From positions 1 to 64,000 of the forward strand of contig JACKDW010000007.1 of NCBI GenBank assembly GCA_020633295.1: 64,000 nucleotides of DNA, written 5' to 3'. Below, piece by piece: positions 23,409-32,185 of this stretch. The position numbers were made by a program, and so were the translations under genes. Under the pieces are notes generated by a model. The model was not told where the DNA came from and made no database searches. It saw only the letters and a list, made by a program, of their open reading frames with translations. Source of the DNA: Myxococcales bacterium (GTDB lineage: Bacteria; Myxococcota_A; Polyangia; Nannocystales; Nannocystaceae). How positions within the stretch are numbered: position 1 is the first letter of the stretch; every line of letters begins with the position of its first letter.

Positions 23409-24233
23409 GTGAAACGTCGAGCAGCTGATGATAACCGAGAACCAACTTCGCGTCCCGCAGCCGCAGCCGCAGCCGTAGCCGCAGCCAGAGGTCGCGCGTC
23501 GCAAGCCGCTCGCGCGGCTCCATTGCTCGCGCTAGGACTCCTGACCGCGGGCCTCACCAGCGCGTGCCACGAGCCGCTACCGCGCGCGCGCGCGCGGCCA
23601 GCTCTCAAAGGTCTCGCCGCCGTGCACCAACGAGAACTCCCAACCGACGTGAAGGTCAAGATCACCCCCGAGCGTGTTGCGACCGGCGAGGCCGTCTTCC
23701 GACAGCACTGCGCATCCTGCCACGGGGCCCAGGGCGTCGGCCGCGTCGGTATCGGCCCGAGACTCAACAGCGAGTCGTTCCTGTCAGCAGCGAGCGATCA
23801 CATGCTGCTGACGACGATCGGCAAGGGCCGCATGGGGACGACCATGGCGGGCTTCGGGCAACGAATCTCGAAGAAAGAGCAGGAGTCGGTCGTCGCCTAC
23901 ATCCGCTCGCTTACAGCGCACGAGCCTGCCGAACTCGATGAGCGCCCGCTTCACGGCGACATCGGTCGCGGCGGAGAGCTGTTCAAATCGATCTGCTCCA
24001 AGTGCCATGGGCGTGAGGGTGCCGGCTATATCGAGTCGAGCAGCGGCACCGGGATCCGGCGAAAAGCGTTCATCTCGTCGGTTTCGGACGGCTACCTCCG
24101 GTACATGGTGAAGAACGGGAAGAGCCAGACGAAGATGCGCGGGTTCGATTCTAACGCGCCCACCTCCGTCGCCAACCTGAGCGACGATCAGATTGAAGAT
24201 GTTGTGACCTACCTGCGCAAGGCCGCTTGGTAG
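23409..24233 (+). CDS. Diheme c-type cytochrome lipoprotein
   Basis: The 274-aa protein has a basic Ala-rich leader, a hydrophobic segment and a lipobox-like LTSAC (Cys53), so it is probably anchored in the periplasm. There are two mono-haem domains with CASCH (101-105) and CSKCH (196-200), each followed by a Met-bearing loop (RMGTTMAGFG; TKMRGFDSN) that supplies the sixth ligand. It begins the napA operon, 18 bp before napA. No NapB gene is present, so this cytochrome is the best candidate for the electron donor to NapA. Its N-terminus contains short GCA/GCC-type hexamer repeats (23457-23490). Confidence 0.88.
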   Translation: MKRRAADDNREPTSRPAAAAAAVAAARGRASQAARAAPLLALGLLTAGLTSACHEPLPRARARPALKGLAAVHQRELPTDVKVKITPERVATGEAVFRQHCASCHGAQGVGRVGIGPRLNSESFLSAASDHMLLTTIGKGRMGTTMAGFGQRISKKEQESVVAYIRSLTAHEPAELDERPLHGDIGRGGELFKSICSKCHGREGAGYIESSSGTGIRRKAFISSVSDGYLRYMVKNGKSQTKMRGFDSNAPTSVANLSDDQIEDVVTYLRKAAW

Positions 24234-24251
24234 AGCAGGGAAGCAGGACGC

Positions 24252-27044
24252 ATGACGAAGAAAACGCACACTAGAGACGAAGATACTCGGCACTACGGCA
24301 CCAAGGAGACCGAGGTCCTGCGTGAGCCGCCCTCGAACCCGCACGCGACTGGGCTGACGCGGCGTAGCTTCTCGATTGGCGCGGCGATAGCGAGCGCCGG
24401 GGTCGCGTGTGGTGGTGGCAAAGATCCCCGTGCGCCGAAGAATGTCGCCAAGAATTCCGGGACCCCGCTCGAGGCGGTCGCGCATGGAAAACAGCCCATG
24501 GACTCGACCGACGCGTTCGCGCCGCCCGTGTCCGACAGCGTACCGAACAACATCCTCGCGCAGTGCCCGTACTGCGGTGTCGGCTGCGGGACTCTGATCC
24601 AGACCGAGAAGGGCAAGATCGTCGGCATGATGCCGGACCCGAAGCACCCGACGAACATGGGGCTTCAGTGCATCAAGGGGCTCGCCTCGGCCGAGGCGAT
24701 CTACGTCGACCGGCTGACCAAGCCGCTTGTCCGAAAGGACATGACGGATATCCTCGCCGGCAAGGTCAGCAAAACCAAGGGCCGATTCGGAGACGACGTG
24801 TTCCGCGAGGCGACCTGGGAGGAGGTCGACGAGATCATCGTCAAGCAGATCGCCGGCATCGTGAAGCAGCACGGCGGCAACTCGGTCGGTCTGTATGGCT
24901 CGGGTCAGCTCCCGGTTGAGGGCCAGTGGCTCGAGAACGTGTTCATGAAGGGGATCCTCGGCTCGAACACGATCGAGGCGAACGCGCGCATGTGCATGAC
25001 CTCCGCGGTCACGGGCTACTTCAAGTCGCTCGGGAGCGACACGCCGCCGACGAGCTACGAGGACATCGAGCTCGCCGACATGGTGACCCACTGGGGCCAC
25101 AACGCCCGCGGCGCGCACCCGATCGTGTTCTGGAGAATCGCCGATCACAAGGCGAACAAGGGCATCCCGACGCTGGTTGTCGATCCTCGACGCACGGGCA
25201 CGGTCCAAGGCTACGAGGAGGTCAACGCCGAGAACTCCTACCACTTCTCGACGATCAACGGCGACATCGCGATCCACAACGCGCTCGCGCACGTCCTGCT
25301 CAAGGATCACCCCGACGCGATCGCGTGGGATTTCCTCAAGCTCCACACGACGGGGTGGGAGGAATATGTAAAGGCCGTCACCGAACGCTACTCGCCCGAG
25401 CAGGTCCAGCACATCACGATGATCGAGCCGGGGTACCTGCGAATGGTCGCGGCCAAGTGGGCCGAGGCCTCGATCAAGGGTCGCAAGAACGGCAAGGGCG
25501 GCGTGCTCTCGTTCTGGGGCATCGGCTACAACCAGCACATTCACGGTCAGAACAACACCGTCAGCCTCATCAACCTGATGGCGCTCACGGGCAACATCGG
25601 CCGACCGGGCTGCGGTCCGTTCTCGATGACCGGGCAGCCCAACGCGATGGGCGAGCGCTTGACCGGCGGGCTGACGAGCCGCCTGCCGTTCAACCAGGGG
25701 ATCAACAACGACGCGTGGCGCGATCACATCGCGGACTCGTGGCGAGTCCCGCGAGAGCGGCTCGCGTCCGTCGCAAAAGAGGCGAACCCCGGGATGGCTG
25801 TGGGCATGATGGAGCGCGCGCTCAAGGGCGACGTCAAGGCGTTCTTCCTGATCTACGCGACACACATCGATCTCCCTGACCAGTACAACCTCGTGAGACC
25901 CGCGCTGGCCAAGACCTTCAACGTCGTCCAGGAGATCTACCGGCACGCGCCCAACAACCTCTACGCCGACGTAATCCTCCCCGCGGCGACGTGGGGCGAG
26001 TGGGTCGGCGGGACCTACATTCAGTCGGAGCGTCGCTTCTACGTCTGCGACGGGACCGCGAACCCGATCCCGGGGACCAAGCCCGATATGGACATGGTCA
26101 TCGACAAGGGGATCGCGATCGCCAACGCGCTCGGCCTCGAGGGGGAGAAGATCTTCCCGTACAAGAAGATGGAGAACGGCTTCTATGACCCAGAAGATGT
26201 CTTCCGAGACATTGTGAAGGCGTCGAAGGGATCCGACGCGGACATCTCGGGGATGCTCGAAGTCGAGGCTCGCGATGGGGTCTCGCTCTATGACCAGATC
26301 CGCAACCATCGCGGCATCCAATGGCCCGCGCCGACCTACGAGATCGCCAAACAGGGCGGGACCAAGCGCCGCTACATGGACCAGGAGAACTGGGAGGGCA
26401 AGCCCTACGGCGGCTTCCGAACGGCGGACGGCAAGCTGCACATTCACATGTGCGAGCAGAACTACGAGGGACGCGAGCAGATCATCGCGGAGATGAGCCG
26501 CGCGGGGACCGAGAAGGACTTCTACCTGATCGACAACCTCGATCTGCTCAAGAAGGCGCGCGACAACGGGCTCACGCCCGAGCTGCCGGACTTCGAATTC
26601 GCCGAGAAGCGATGGGACCAGGTTCCCAAGGACAAGTACCCGTACTGGGTCGGCCTCGGCGTTGTCTACGAGCACTTCCACACGTCCAAGACAATCCGCT
26701 CGGGCACGACGAAACGTCTGGTCCCGGAGATGTACTTGGAGATGCACGCCGATGACGCGCGACACATCGGAGTTGAAGACGGCGAGTGGGTTCGCGTGGT
26801 GACACGTCGCGGGTTCTACGAGGCACGCGCGTCGATCGGGCTCGACTCGAAGGTCAAGCCGGCCCGCAACACGGTGCCGCGGGGCTACATGTTCAGCCCG
26901 TGGAACCTCTCGGTCGCGGACTCGGCGGATCCCGAGAAGAACCGCTGGCTGGTTAACGGAGTCAGCCACCGCGCGTTTGATCCGGTGAGCGGTCAGGCCG
27001 ATTTCAAGAAGCTGGCCGCGCGCATCGAGAAGCTCAAGGCGTAA
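24252..27044 (+). CDS. napA: Periplasmic nitrate reductase catalytic subunit NapA
   Basis: The 930-aa molybdoenzyme reduces nitrate to nitrite in the periplasm. It has a Tat signal (TRRSFSIGAAIASAG, RR at 37-38), a 4Fe-4S site CPYCGVGC...CIKG (Cys105, 108, 112, 140), and a Mo-ligand Cys248 in IEANARMCMTSAV, matching NapA (NARHCMASA). Mo-bis-MGD binding motifs include GHNARGAHPI, TGNIGRPGCG, GQPNAMGER and HTSKTIRSGTTKRL. It is ~100 residues longer than usual NapA, mostly at the N-terminus. A Cys just after the Tat region (VACGGG, Cys53) might allow lipid anchoring. It is followed by napG with a one-base overlap. NapB, NapC and NapD genes are absent nearby. Confidence 0.92.
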   Translation: MTKKTHTRDEDTRHYGTKETEVLREPPSNPHATGLTRRSFSIGAAIASAGVACGGGKDPRAPKNVAKNSGTPLEAVAHGKQPMDSTDAFAPPVSDSVPNNILAQCPYCGVGCGTLIQTEKGKIVGMMPDPKHPTNMGLQCIKGLASAEAIYVDRLTKPLVRKDMTDILAGKVSKTKGRFGDDVFREATWEEVDEIIVKQIAGIVKQHGGNSVGLYGSGQLPVEGQWLENVFMKGILGSNTIEANARMCMTSAVTGYFKSLGSDTPPTSYEDIELADMVTHWGHNARGAHPIVFWRIADHKANKGIPTLVVDPRRTGTVQGYEEVNAENSYHFSTINGDIAIHNALAHVLLKDHPDAIAWDFLKLHTTGWEEYVKAVTERYSPEQVQHITMIEPGYLRMVAAKWAEASIKGRKNGKGGVLSFWGIGYNQHIHGQNNTVSLINLMALTGNIGRPGCGPFSMTGQPNAMGERLTGGLTSRLPFNQGINNDAWRDHIADSWRVPRERLASVAKEANPGMAVGMMERALKGDVKAFFLIYATHIDLPDQYNLVRPALAKTFNVVQEIYRHAPNNLYADVILPAATWGEWVGGTYIQSERRFYVCDGTANPIPGTKPDMDMVIDKGIAIANALGLEGEKIFPYKKMENGFYDPEDVFRDIVKASKGSDADISGMLEVEARDGVSLYDQIRNHRGIQWPAPTYEIAKQGGTKRRYMDQENWEGKPYGGFRTADGKLHIHMCEQNYEGREQIIAEMSRAGTEKDFYLIDNLDLLKKARDNGLTPELPDFEFAEKRWDQVPKDKYPYWVGLGVVYEHFHTSKTIRSGTTKRLVPEMYLEMHADDARHIGVEDGEWVRVVTRRGFYEARASIGLDSKVKPARNTVPRGYMFSPWNLSVADSADPEKNRWLVNGVSHRAFDPVSGQADFKKLAARIEKLKA

Positions 27045-27658
27045 TGTCGTCCTCGCTCACCAGACGCAACCTGCTGGGGGCCTCCATCGCCGCGGCGATG
27101 GGGGCCGCCGCGGTCGCAACCAAGGCCGACGCGGCTCCGCGCGGGAATCACCTGCGACCACCAGGAGCGCGACCACCAGGCGAATTCGAAGACGCGTGCG
27201 CGCGATGCTTCAAATGTGGTAGCGCGTGTCCCAACAACTGCATCCAATTCTACGGTCTACGCGACGGAATCGGTCGCGCGTTCACGCCGTATATCTCGGC
27301 CCGCGCGCGCGGGTGCACGCTGTGTGGTGAGTGCGCGAACGTCTGTCCATCAGGCGCGCTTAAGCCATTCGGCACGACACGTGAGGAGTGGCGCGAGAAC
27401 GTCGACATGGGCACGGCCCGTGTGAACGAGGGGCAGTGTTACAGCTTCCACGGGCGCACCTGCGGCGCCTGCTACCGCGCGTGCCCGCTCGCGGGTGAAG
27501 CCATCAAGATCGGGCTATACGAGACGCCTCACGTACAGGAAGACGCGTGCGTCGGCTGCGGTCTGTGTGAGCAGGCCTGCCTGCACCTGCCGCAAGCAAT
27601 TCGCGTCGTCCCCCGCGACAAACTGTTCAAGCAGGTGAAGCGGACACGGGAGGGCTGA
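27044..27658 (+). CDS. napG: NapG, periplasmic iron-sulphur protein
   Basis: The 204-aa protein has a Tat signal (LTRRNLLGASIAAAMGAAA) and four Cys motifs for 4Fe-4S clusters: CARCFKCGSACP, CTLCGECANVCP, CGACYRACP (after CYSFHGRT) and CVGCGLCEQAC. It shuttles electrons between NapH and the nitrate reductase branch. Its ATG overlaps the napA stop by one base (TAATG), and its own stop overlaps the napH start (TGATG). It is a paralogue of the minus-strand napG at 20816-21481. Confidence 0.92.
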   Translation: MSSSLTRRNLLGASIAAAMGAAAVATKADAAPRGNHLRPPGARPPGEFEDACARCFKCGSACPNNCIQFYGLRDGIGRAFTPYISARARGCTLCGECANVCPSGALKPFGTTREEWRENVDMGTARVNEGQCYSFHGRTCGACYRACPLAGEAIKIGLYETPHVQEDACVGCGLCEQACLHLPQAIRVVPRDKLFKQVKRTREG

Positions 27659-29202
27659 TGCGCTGGCGCAAGCGAGACTACGTCGCCGCGGGGGTCCGCC
27701 ACGCCCTGCGCGTCGGCGTGTTGCTGTTCGTAACCTACGCGGCGTTCGGCGGTGTTTGGCGCAACTACAAGGTCGCGCACAACAGCGCGCGCCTCGTCAG
27801 CTTGATGGAGGGCGATCGCTGGGGAAGCGCGTACGCGGCCAACGAGCAGCTGCTCTCGACTCTGGGCGAGCCCTATCGCGCGAGCCTCGATTTTCTCGGG
27901 ATGCCGTGGTCCGCGACGGTCCTCGGCGTAAACACGACCGATCCGATCCTCAACCTCGCGCATATCGTCGCCACGGGGAGCCTTCAGCTCACGATGCTGC
28001 TCGGGTCGCTCGTGGCGATCCTGCTGGCGGTCGCGCTCGGGAAGCTGTTTTGCAGCTACCTGTGCCCAATGCGCCTGCTGTTTGAGATAGGTCAGCTGAT
28101 TCGGGGCGGGCTGCTGTGGCTCGAGACCCCGCTCCCCAACCTGCGGAGCAAGACCAAGCTCGGCGGATGGGTCTTGCTCGGCGGGCTGCTGGCGACGCTC
28201 ACGGCGGGCACCGGCGTGTGGTTCTTGATCCTCCCCTACCTCGGGGTCACGAGCGCGATCTTCGTCGCCATCACGGCTGGAGCCGGCGCGGGGCTGCTCG
28301 TCATCCCGATCCTCTGGTGGTGGGTCGACGTGCTGGTCGCGCCTGGCTTCTTCTGTCGCAACATTTGCCCTCAGGGATTCTTGCTCGGGTTGCTCGGTCG
28401 CGCGTCGCTCCTGAAGCTTCGCACGGTGCGCCAGACCCCGTGCCCCAGCGGCTGCCGAACCTGCCAGCTCGTCTGCCCCTACGGGCTAAACCCCCGGGAG
28501 GGCACACACACCCCCGACTGTGACAACTGCGGTCGTTGCGTGCCGATCTGTCCGAAGCGCAAGCTCGGTCGGCGTGTGCGCCTGCCCGTCATCGCCAGCT
28601 CGCTGGCGGCGCTGTTGCTCGCGCCCGCTGCCGCGCTCGCGCATCACAACAAGGGCCTCCCCCACTACGGGTACTACGAGAACTATCCCCAGGTCCCCGT
28701 TGAGGAGAACATCGTCGTGGACGGGCGCTGGGAGATGGGCGCGACGCTCTTCAACTTCCAGGGGCTCGATCGCCGGACCGCCGACACGCCCAACGACGTT
28801 AAATTTTTCATCTACGTCTACGATCTCGAGCTCGACGGTAACTACCAGGGCGCGATCGACTTCGAGATTGTTGACGAGAGCGGCGAGGTCGTGTCGAGCT
28901 TCTCCCGCGCGCGGGTTGATGAAGAGCTGCTCTACTCGACGCGCGAGACGCTCCCGGCGACCGGCGACTATGAGCTCGTGGCGCATCTCGTCGACCTTGA
29001 CGATGCGCCGGAAGTCCATCTCAGCTTTCACGTCGATCTCAACCAGGACGCGGTGTCGTGGTTGCTGCTGCTGGCGCTGACAGGCCCGCTCGTGCCGCTG
29101 TTCATCCTCGTGGCGCTCGGGCGCACGCGTCGTGGCCGCTCGAAGCGTATGAAGGAACAACTCGCGGAACTCGCGGATGTCGCGGAGGAATCGCTGGCAT
29201 GA
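27658..29202 (+). CDS. napH: NapH, membrane quinol dehydrogenase subunit, with added periplasmic domain
   Basis: The 514-aa inner-membrane protein has NapH-type loops CSYLCPMRLLFE and CRNICPQGFLLG and two ferredoxin motifs (CPSGCRTCQLVCP, CDNCGRCVPICPKRKLG). After ~320 residues comes a signal-like stretch and an extra domain beginning AHHNKGLPHYGYYENYPQVP, a ~125-residue beta-rich periplasmic module, then a C-terminal helix (WLLLLALTGPLVPLFILVALG). It oxidises quinol and transfers electrons to NapG. The order napA-napG-napH recalls epsilonproteobacterial nap operons. The extra module is shared in position, not sequence, with the minus-strand paralogue. Confidence 0.9.
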   Translation: MRWRKRDYVAAGVRHALRVGVLLFVTYAAFGGVWRNYKVAHNSARLVSLMEGDRWGSAYAANEQLLSTLGEPYRASLDFLGMPWSATVLGVNTTDPILNLAHIVATGSLQLTMLLGSLVAILLAVALGKLFCSYLCPMRLLFEIGQLIRGGLLWLETPLPNLRSKTKLGGWVLLGGLLATLTAGTGVWFLILPYLGVTSAIFVAITAGAGAGLLVIPILWWWVDVLVAPGFFCRNICPQGFLLGLLGRASLLKLRTVRQTPCPSGCRTCQLVCPYGLNPREGTHTPDCDNCGRCVPICPKRKLGRRVRLPVIASSLAALLLAPAAALAHHNKGLPHYGYYENYPQVPVEENIVVDGRWEMGATLFNFQGLDRRTADTPNDVKFFIYVYDLELDGNYQGAIDFEIVDESGEVVSSFSRARVDEELLYSTRETLPATGDYELVAHLVDLDDAPEVHLSFHVDLNQDAVSWLLLLALTGPLVPLFILVALGRTRRGRSKRMKEQLAELADVAEESLA

Positions 29203-31118
29203 CCCCTAGAAACTGGATCAAGGCGACTCTACCAGCGCTCGCGTTCGTCGGCGCCTCGACGGTCGCGCTCGACGTACACGCGGGCGAGCCGACGGAGCAC
29301 GGTGAGCACGCGATGCACGGTGAGCACGCGATGCACGGCGAGCCCGTCGCGCGCGAGGACGCCGGACACGACGAACACGCGGGGCACGACGAACGCGCCG
29401 TACGCCAACACGCCGGGCACAGTGAGCACGCGGGCCACGGAGCGAAGCACGGCGAGCACGCGAAGCACGGCGGGCACGCCGCGAGCGGACATACTGAACA
29501 CGGAGGAGAGCACGCCGGTCACTCGATGCACGCGGGACACGGCGGGCACGACATGGCCATGTACGAGCTCGAGGACGGCGAGCAGGTCATGGTGATGGGC
29601 GGGATGCCGATCTGGCTGTTCCTGGCGAGCGTCGTCGCGATCATCGTGTTCTCCTTCGTCGTCGTCGAGAAAATCGGCTCCGTGCCGAAGCGCGACGACG
29701 GGAGACGGATCAACCTGATCCGCAACCGTCGTGTCTACCGAGTCGTTCGCAGTCGTTGGTTTCAGGCGATCCCGCAGCTCTTGATGGTGATCGTGCTGCT
29801 GTTCTTGCTCTACGCGGGCCTGTTCGGGAATCGCATCGGGAACATCACCCCGGTCGCTGTCTGGACGATCTGGTGGGCCGGGCTCGTGTTCGCGGTGGCG
29901 CTGTTCGGCCCGCTGTTCTGCTACATGTGCCCATGGGACGGGCTCGCGAACCTCGTCTCGCGCCTCTCGCTGTGGCGCAGGACTGAGCCGCTCACGCTCG
30001 GCTTCGATGTACCGCGTGTCCTTCAGAACATGTACCCCGCGATCGGCTTGTTCGTAATCCTGACCTGGGCCGAGCTCGGGGCCGGGATCACCACGGACCC
30101 GCGCGGGACCGCGATGATGGGGCTCGGGATGGCCGTCCTGGCGATCGCGTGTGCGTTGATCTTCAAGAAGAAAGCGTTTTGCTCGCACCTCTGCCCGGTC
30201 GGGCGCATCAGCGGGATGTACGCGAACTTCAGCCCGGTCGAGGTTCGGGCCCGAAATCCGCGAACCTGCAAGACTTGCAAGACCGAGGACTGCCTCAACG
30301 GGAACGCGCGCGGATACGCGTGCCCGACCGGCATCTCGCTCAAGGTCATCAACAACGCGACGATGTGCACGATGTGCACGGAGTGCGTGAAGAGCTGCGA
30401 CCGTCACAACGTCGCGTTCAACATCCGCCCGATCGCGGACGATCTCTCGCGCCCGACGACGCGCGCGGATGAGGCCTGGATGTGCGTGATCCTGCTCTCG
30501 CTCACCCTGTTTCATGGGTTCTCCATGACGACCGCATGGGAGAACCACGCGCCGGGGAGCATGAGCCTGATCAAGTGGATGGGAGTGACCTTTGGAACAG
30601 CTTCGGAGGTCAACTTCACGATCGGGATGCTCGCGGTCGTGCTCATCCCGGTCAGCCTGTACTGGCTCAGCTGCGTTGTCGCCTCGCGCCTCGTGCGATC
30701 GACGGTCAGCGCCTGGGACCTCTTTCTTCAGTACAGCTTCGCGCTGCTCCCTGTCGCGCTATTCTACCACCTCGCGCACAACGCGATGCACCTCTTCGCC
30801 GAGGGGGGCGCGATCGTCCCGATGCTCAGCGACCCGCTCGGAACAGGTGCCGACTACTTCGGCACCCGTGGGATGCACGTCGGCGCGCTGCTCAGCGATC
30901 AGACGCTTTGGTACCTACAGATCGCGTTGATCGTGTTTGGACATCTCGTGGGGATCGTCGTCGCCCACCGCCTCAGCCGATCGATGTTCTCCGGTCCGTC
31001 GCGCACAAAAGACGCAACGCGGAGCCTCGTGCCGATGCTGGTCATCATGGTGCTGATCTCGGTCGCGGGTCTCTCGTTGATGGCGCTCGACATGAATATG
31101 CGCGTGGGGAGGATGTAA
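29199..31118 (+). CDS. His-rich polyferredoxin membrane protein (NapH/NosR-like)
   Basis: The 639-aa protein has a signal peptide (ATLPALAFVGASTVALDVHAG) followed by a ~90-residue tract of EHA/GHA/MHG repeats containing about 30 His, and then roughly ten transmembrane helices. The loops CYMCPWDGLAN and CSHLCPVGRISGMY and the Cys motifs CKTCKTEDCLNG...C and CTMCTECVKSC place it with NosR/NapH/CcoG-type 4Fe-4S proteins. The His tract is exported and could bind Cu, Zn or Ni. ATGA overlap with napH fixes the start at 29199. A role as extra electron-input or metal-handling subunit is inferred. Confidence 0.82.
   Translation: MTPRNWIKATLPALAFVGASTVALDVHAGEPTEHGEHAMHGEHAMHGEPVAREDAGHDEHAGHDERAVRQHAGHSEHAGHGAKHGEHAKHGGHAASGHTEHGGEHAGHSMHAGHGGHDMAMYELEDGEQVMVMGGMPIWLFLASVVAIIVFSFVVVEKIGSVPKRDDGRRINLIRNRRVYRVVRSRWFQAIPQLLMVIVLLFLLYAGLFGNRIGNITPVAVWTIWWAGLVFAVALFGPLFCYMCPWDGLANLVSRLSLWRRTEPLTLGFDVPRVLQNMYPAIGLFVILTWAELGAGITTDPRGTAMMGLGMAVLAIACALIFKKKAFCSHLCPVGRISGMYANFSPVEVRARNPRTCKTCKTEDCLNGNARGYACPTGISLKVINNATMCTMCTECVKSCDRHNVAFNIRPIADDLSRPTTRADEAWMCVILLSLTLFHGFSMTTAWENHAPGSMSLIKWMGVTFGTASEVNFTIGMLAVVLIPVSLYWLSCVVASRLVRSTVSAWDLFLQYSFALLPVALFYHLAHNAMHLFAEGGAIVPMLSDPLGTGADYFGTRGMHVGALLSDQTLWYLQIALIVFGHLVGIVVAHRLSRSMFSGPSRTKDATRSLVPMLVIMVLISVAGLSLMALDMNMRVGRM
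29280..29560. repeat. His-rich coding repeat (gagcacg/ggcacg units)
   Basis: Short degenerate units around gagcacgcgatgcacggt encode repeated Glu-His-Ala and Gly-His dipeptides. Two 18-base units near 29302-29337 are identical, consistent with growth by slippage. Confidence 0.75.
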
Positions 31119-31124
31119 CCAATC

Positions 31125-31661
31125 ATGGCGTCAAAGCCCGATGTCTCTCGTCGCCGATTCTTCACGAACCTCACGCGGAGCCCGCCGCCGAAGCCGCGGA
31201 GGCGCCCTCCGGGCGCGGTGTCTGAACGCGAGTTCTTGGCGGGCTGCACCGCGTGTGGAGAGTGTGTCATCGCGTGCCCGATGAACGCGGTGCACACGCT
31301 CGCGGAGTGGGTGCGGCCCGGCGCCGGAACGCCCGTGCTCGTTCCAGAATCGCGCGCTTGCACGATGTGTGAGGGGTTCCCGTGCGCGGCCGCGTGCCCT
31401 GAGCCGGTGCTGAACGTGCCGGAGGGACCCACGTGGAGGCTTGGTGTGGCGAAGATCGTCGAGTCGCGCTGCTTGCCGTTTCGTGGCCCCGAGTGCGGCG
31501 CGTGTGCAGGGCTTTGTCCCTCTGAGGTGAACGCGCTAACGATGCGTCGCGCACGCCCGCAGATCGATCCAGCGGAGTGTATTGGCTGTGGGCTCTGTAT
31601 TCAGGCGTGCCCAGTGAAACCTTCGGCGATCGAGTTGGAGCCGCTGGAGCGCGGGCGGTGA
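31125..31661 (+). CDS. napF: NapF-like cytoplasmic ferredoxin
   Basis: The 178-aa protein begins SRRRFFTNL, a Tat-like sequence also seen in NapF without export. It carries Cys motifs CTACGECVIACP, CTMCEGFPCAAACP, CGACAGLCP and CIGCGLCIQACP for up to four 4Fe-4S clusters. NapF is thought to assist maturation or iron-sulphur loading of NapA before export. It lies six bases after the polyferredoxin gene and overlaps the next gene by GTGA. Confidence 0.88.
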   Translation: MASKPDVSRRRFFTNLTRSPPPKPRRRPPGAVSEREFLAGCTACGECVIACPMNAVHTLAEWVRPGAGTPVLVPESRACTMCEGFPCAAACPEPVLNVPEGPTWRLGVAKIVESRCLPFRGPECGACAGLCPSEVNALTMRRARPQIDPAECIGCGLCIQACPVKPSAIELEPLERGR

Positions 31662-32176
31662 CAGCCCCCTCATCCACACGCGGCGGGAAGCTGTTTCAGG
31701 TTCGTTCGTTCGACTACGTGGTTCAACCCTACGACCTGGTTCGAGATGCGCTTAGCGACAACGCGCTCGCGATCTTTCAGAAAGCGACTCAATCCGCGTC
31801 GGACCGCGTACACGCGATGGTGTCCGAGCTCCACGTCGACTTTCGGATTGTCGAGTTCAAGGTCGATGTCTCGATTTCAGTCGGGGAGCTCACCGAGCGC
31901 TCCGGGGAATTCAGCTCCACACCGTACTCGAGCTTGAAGCTCGAATGGGAGGCTGCAGAGTCCCCGCGCCTCTTCCCGCTGATGGAGGGCGAACTCTCGA
32001 TATTTCCAGTAACTCCGCGGGAGACGCAGTTGAACCTCTTGGGACACTACAAGGTGCCTTTTGGGACACTCGGGCAGATGTTCAACGCGATCATCGGTCG
32101 TCAATTTGCCGAGGCCTCGGTCCACAGGTTCCTGCGGGATGTTGCGGAATTCCTCGGGGCCTCCCTCGAGCGCTGA
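31658..32176 (+). CDS. Small soluble protein, SRPBCC-like
   Basis: The 172-aa product (GTG start inside the napF stop, GTGA overlap) has alternating strands (VDFRIVEFKVDVSISVG, FSSTPYSSLKLEWEA, LFPLMEGELSIFPVTPRETQLNLLGHY) and a long C-terminal helix (ASVHRFLRDVAEFLGASLER), the layout of START/SRPBCC ligand-binding domains. No catalytic motif is evident. As the last gene of the nap operon it may act in assembly, but the function is unknown. Confidence 0.6.
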   Translation: MTAPSSTRGGKLFQVRSFDYVVQPYDLVRDALSDNALAIFQKATQSASDRVHAMVSELHVDFRIVEFKVDVSISVGELTERSGEFSSTPYSSLKLEWEAAESPRLFPLMEGELSIFPVTPRETQLNLLGHYKVPFGTLGQMFNAIIGRQFAEASVHRFLRDVAEFLGASLER

Positions 32177-32185
32177 GGGGGCCGC

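Noticed and set aside
23784..26969. 1061-aa minus-strand open frame across the cytochrome and napA genes
   Set aside because: It is the antisense shadow of high-GC coding DNA; its Arg/Val/Asp/His-rich composition has no domain, and napA is unmistakable on the other strand.
29058..29198. Extended N-terminus of the polyferredoxin frame
   Set aside because: It lies inside napH, is Arg/Ala-rich, and the signal peptide begins at the ATG at 29199 with an ATGA overlap.
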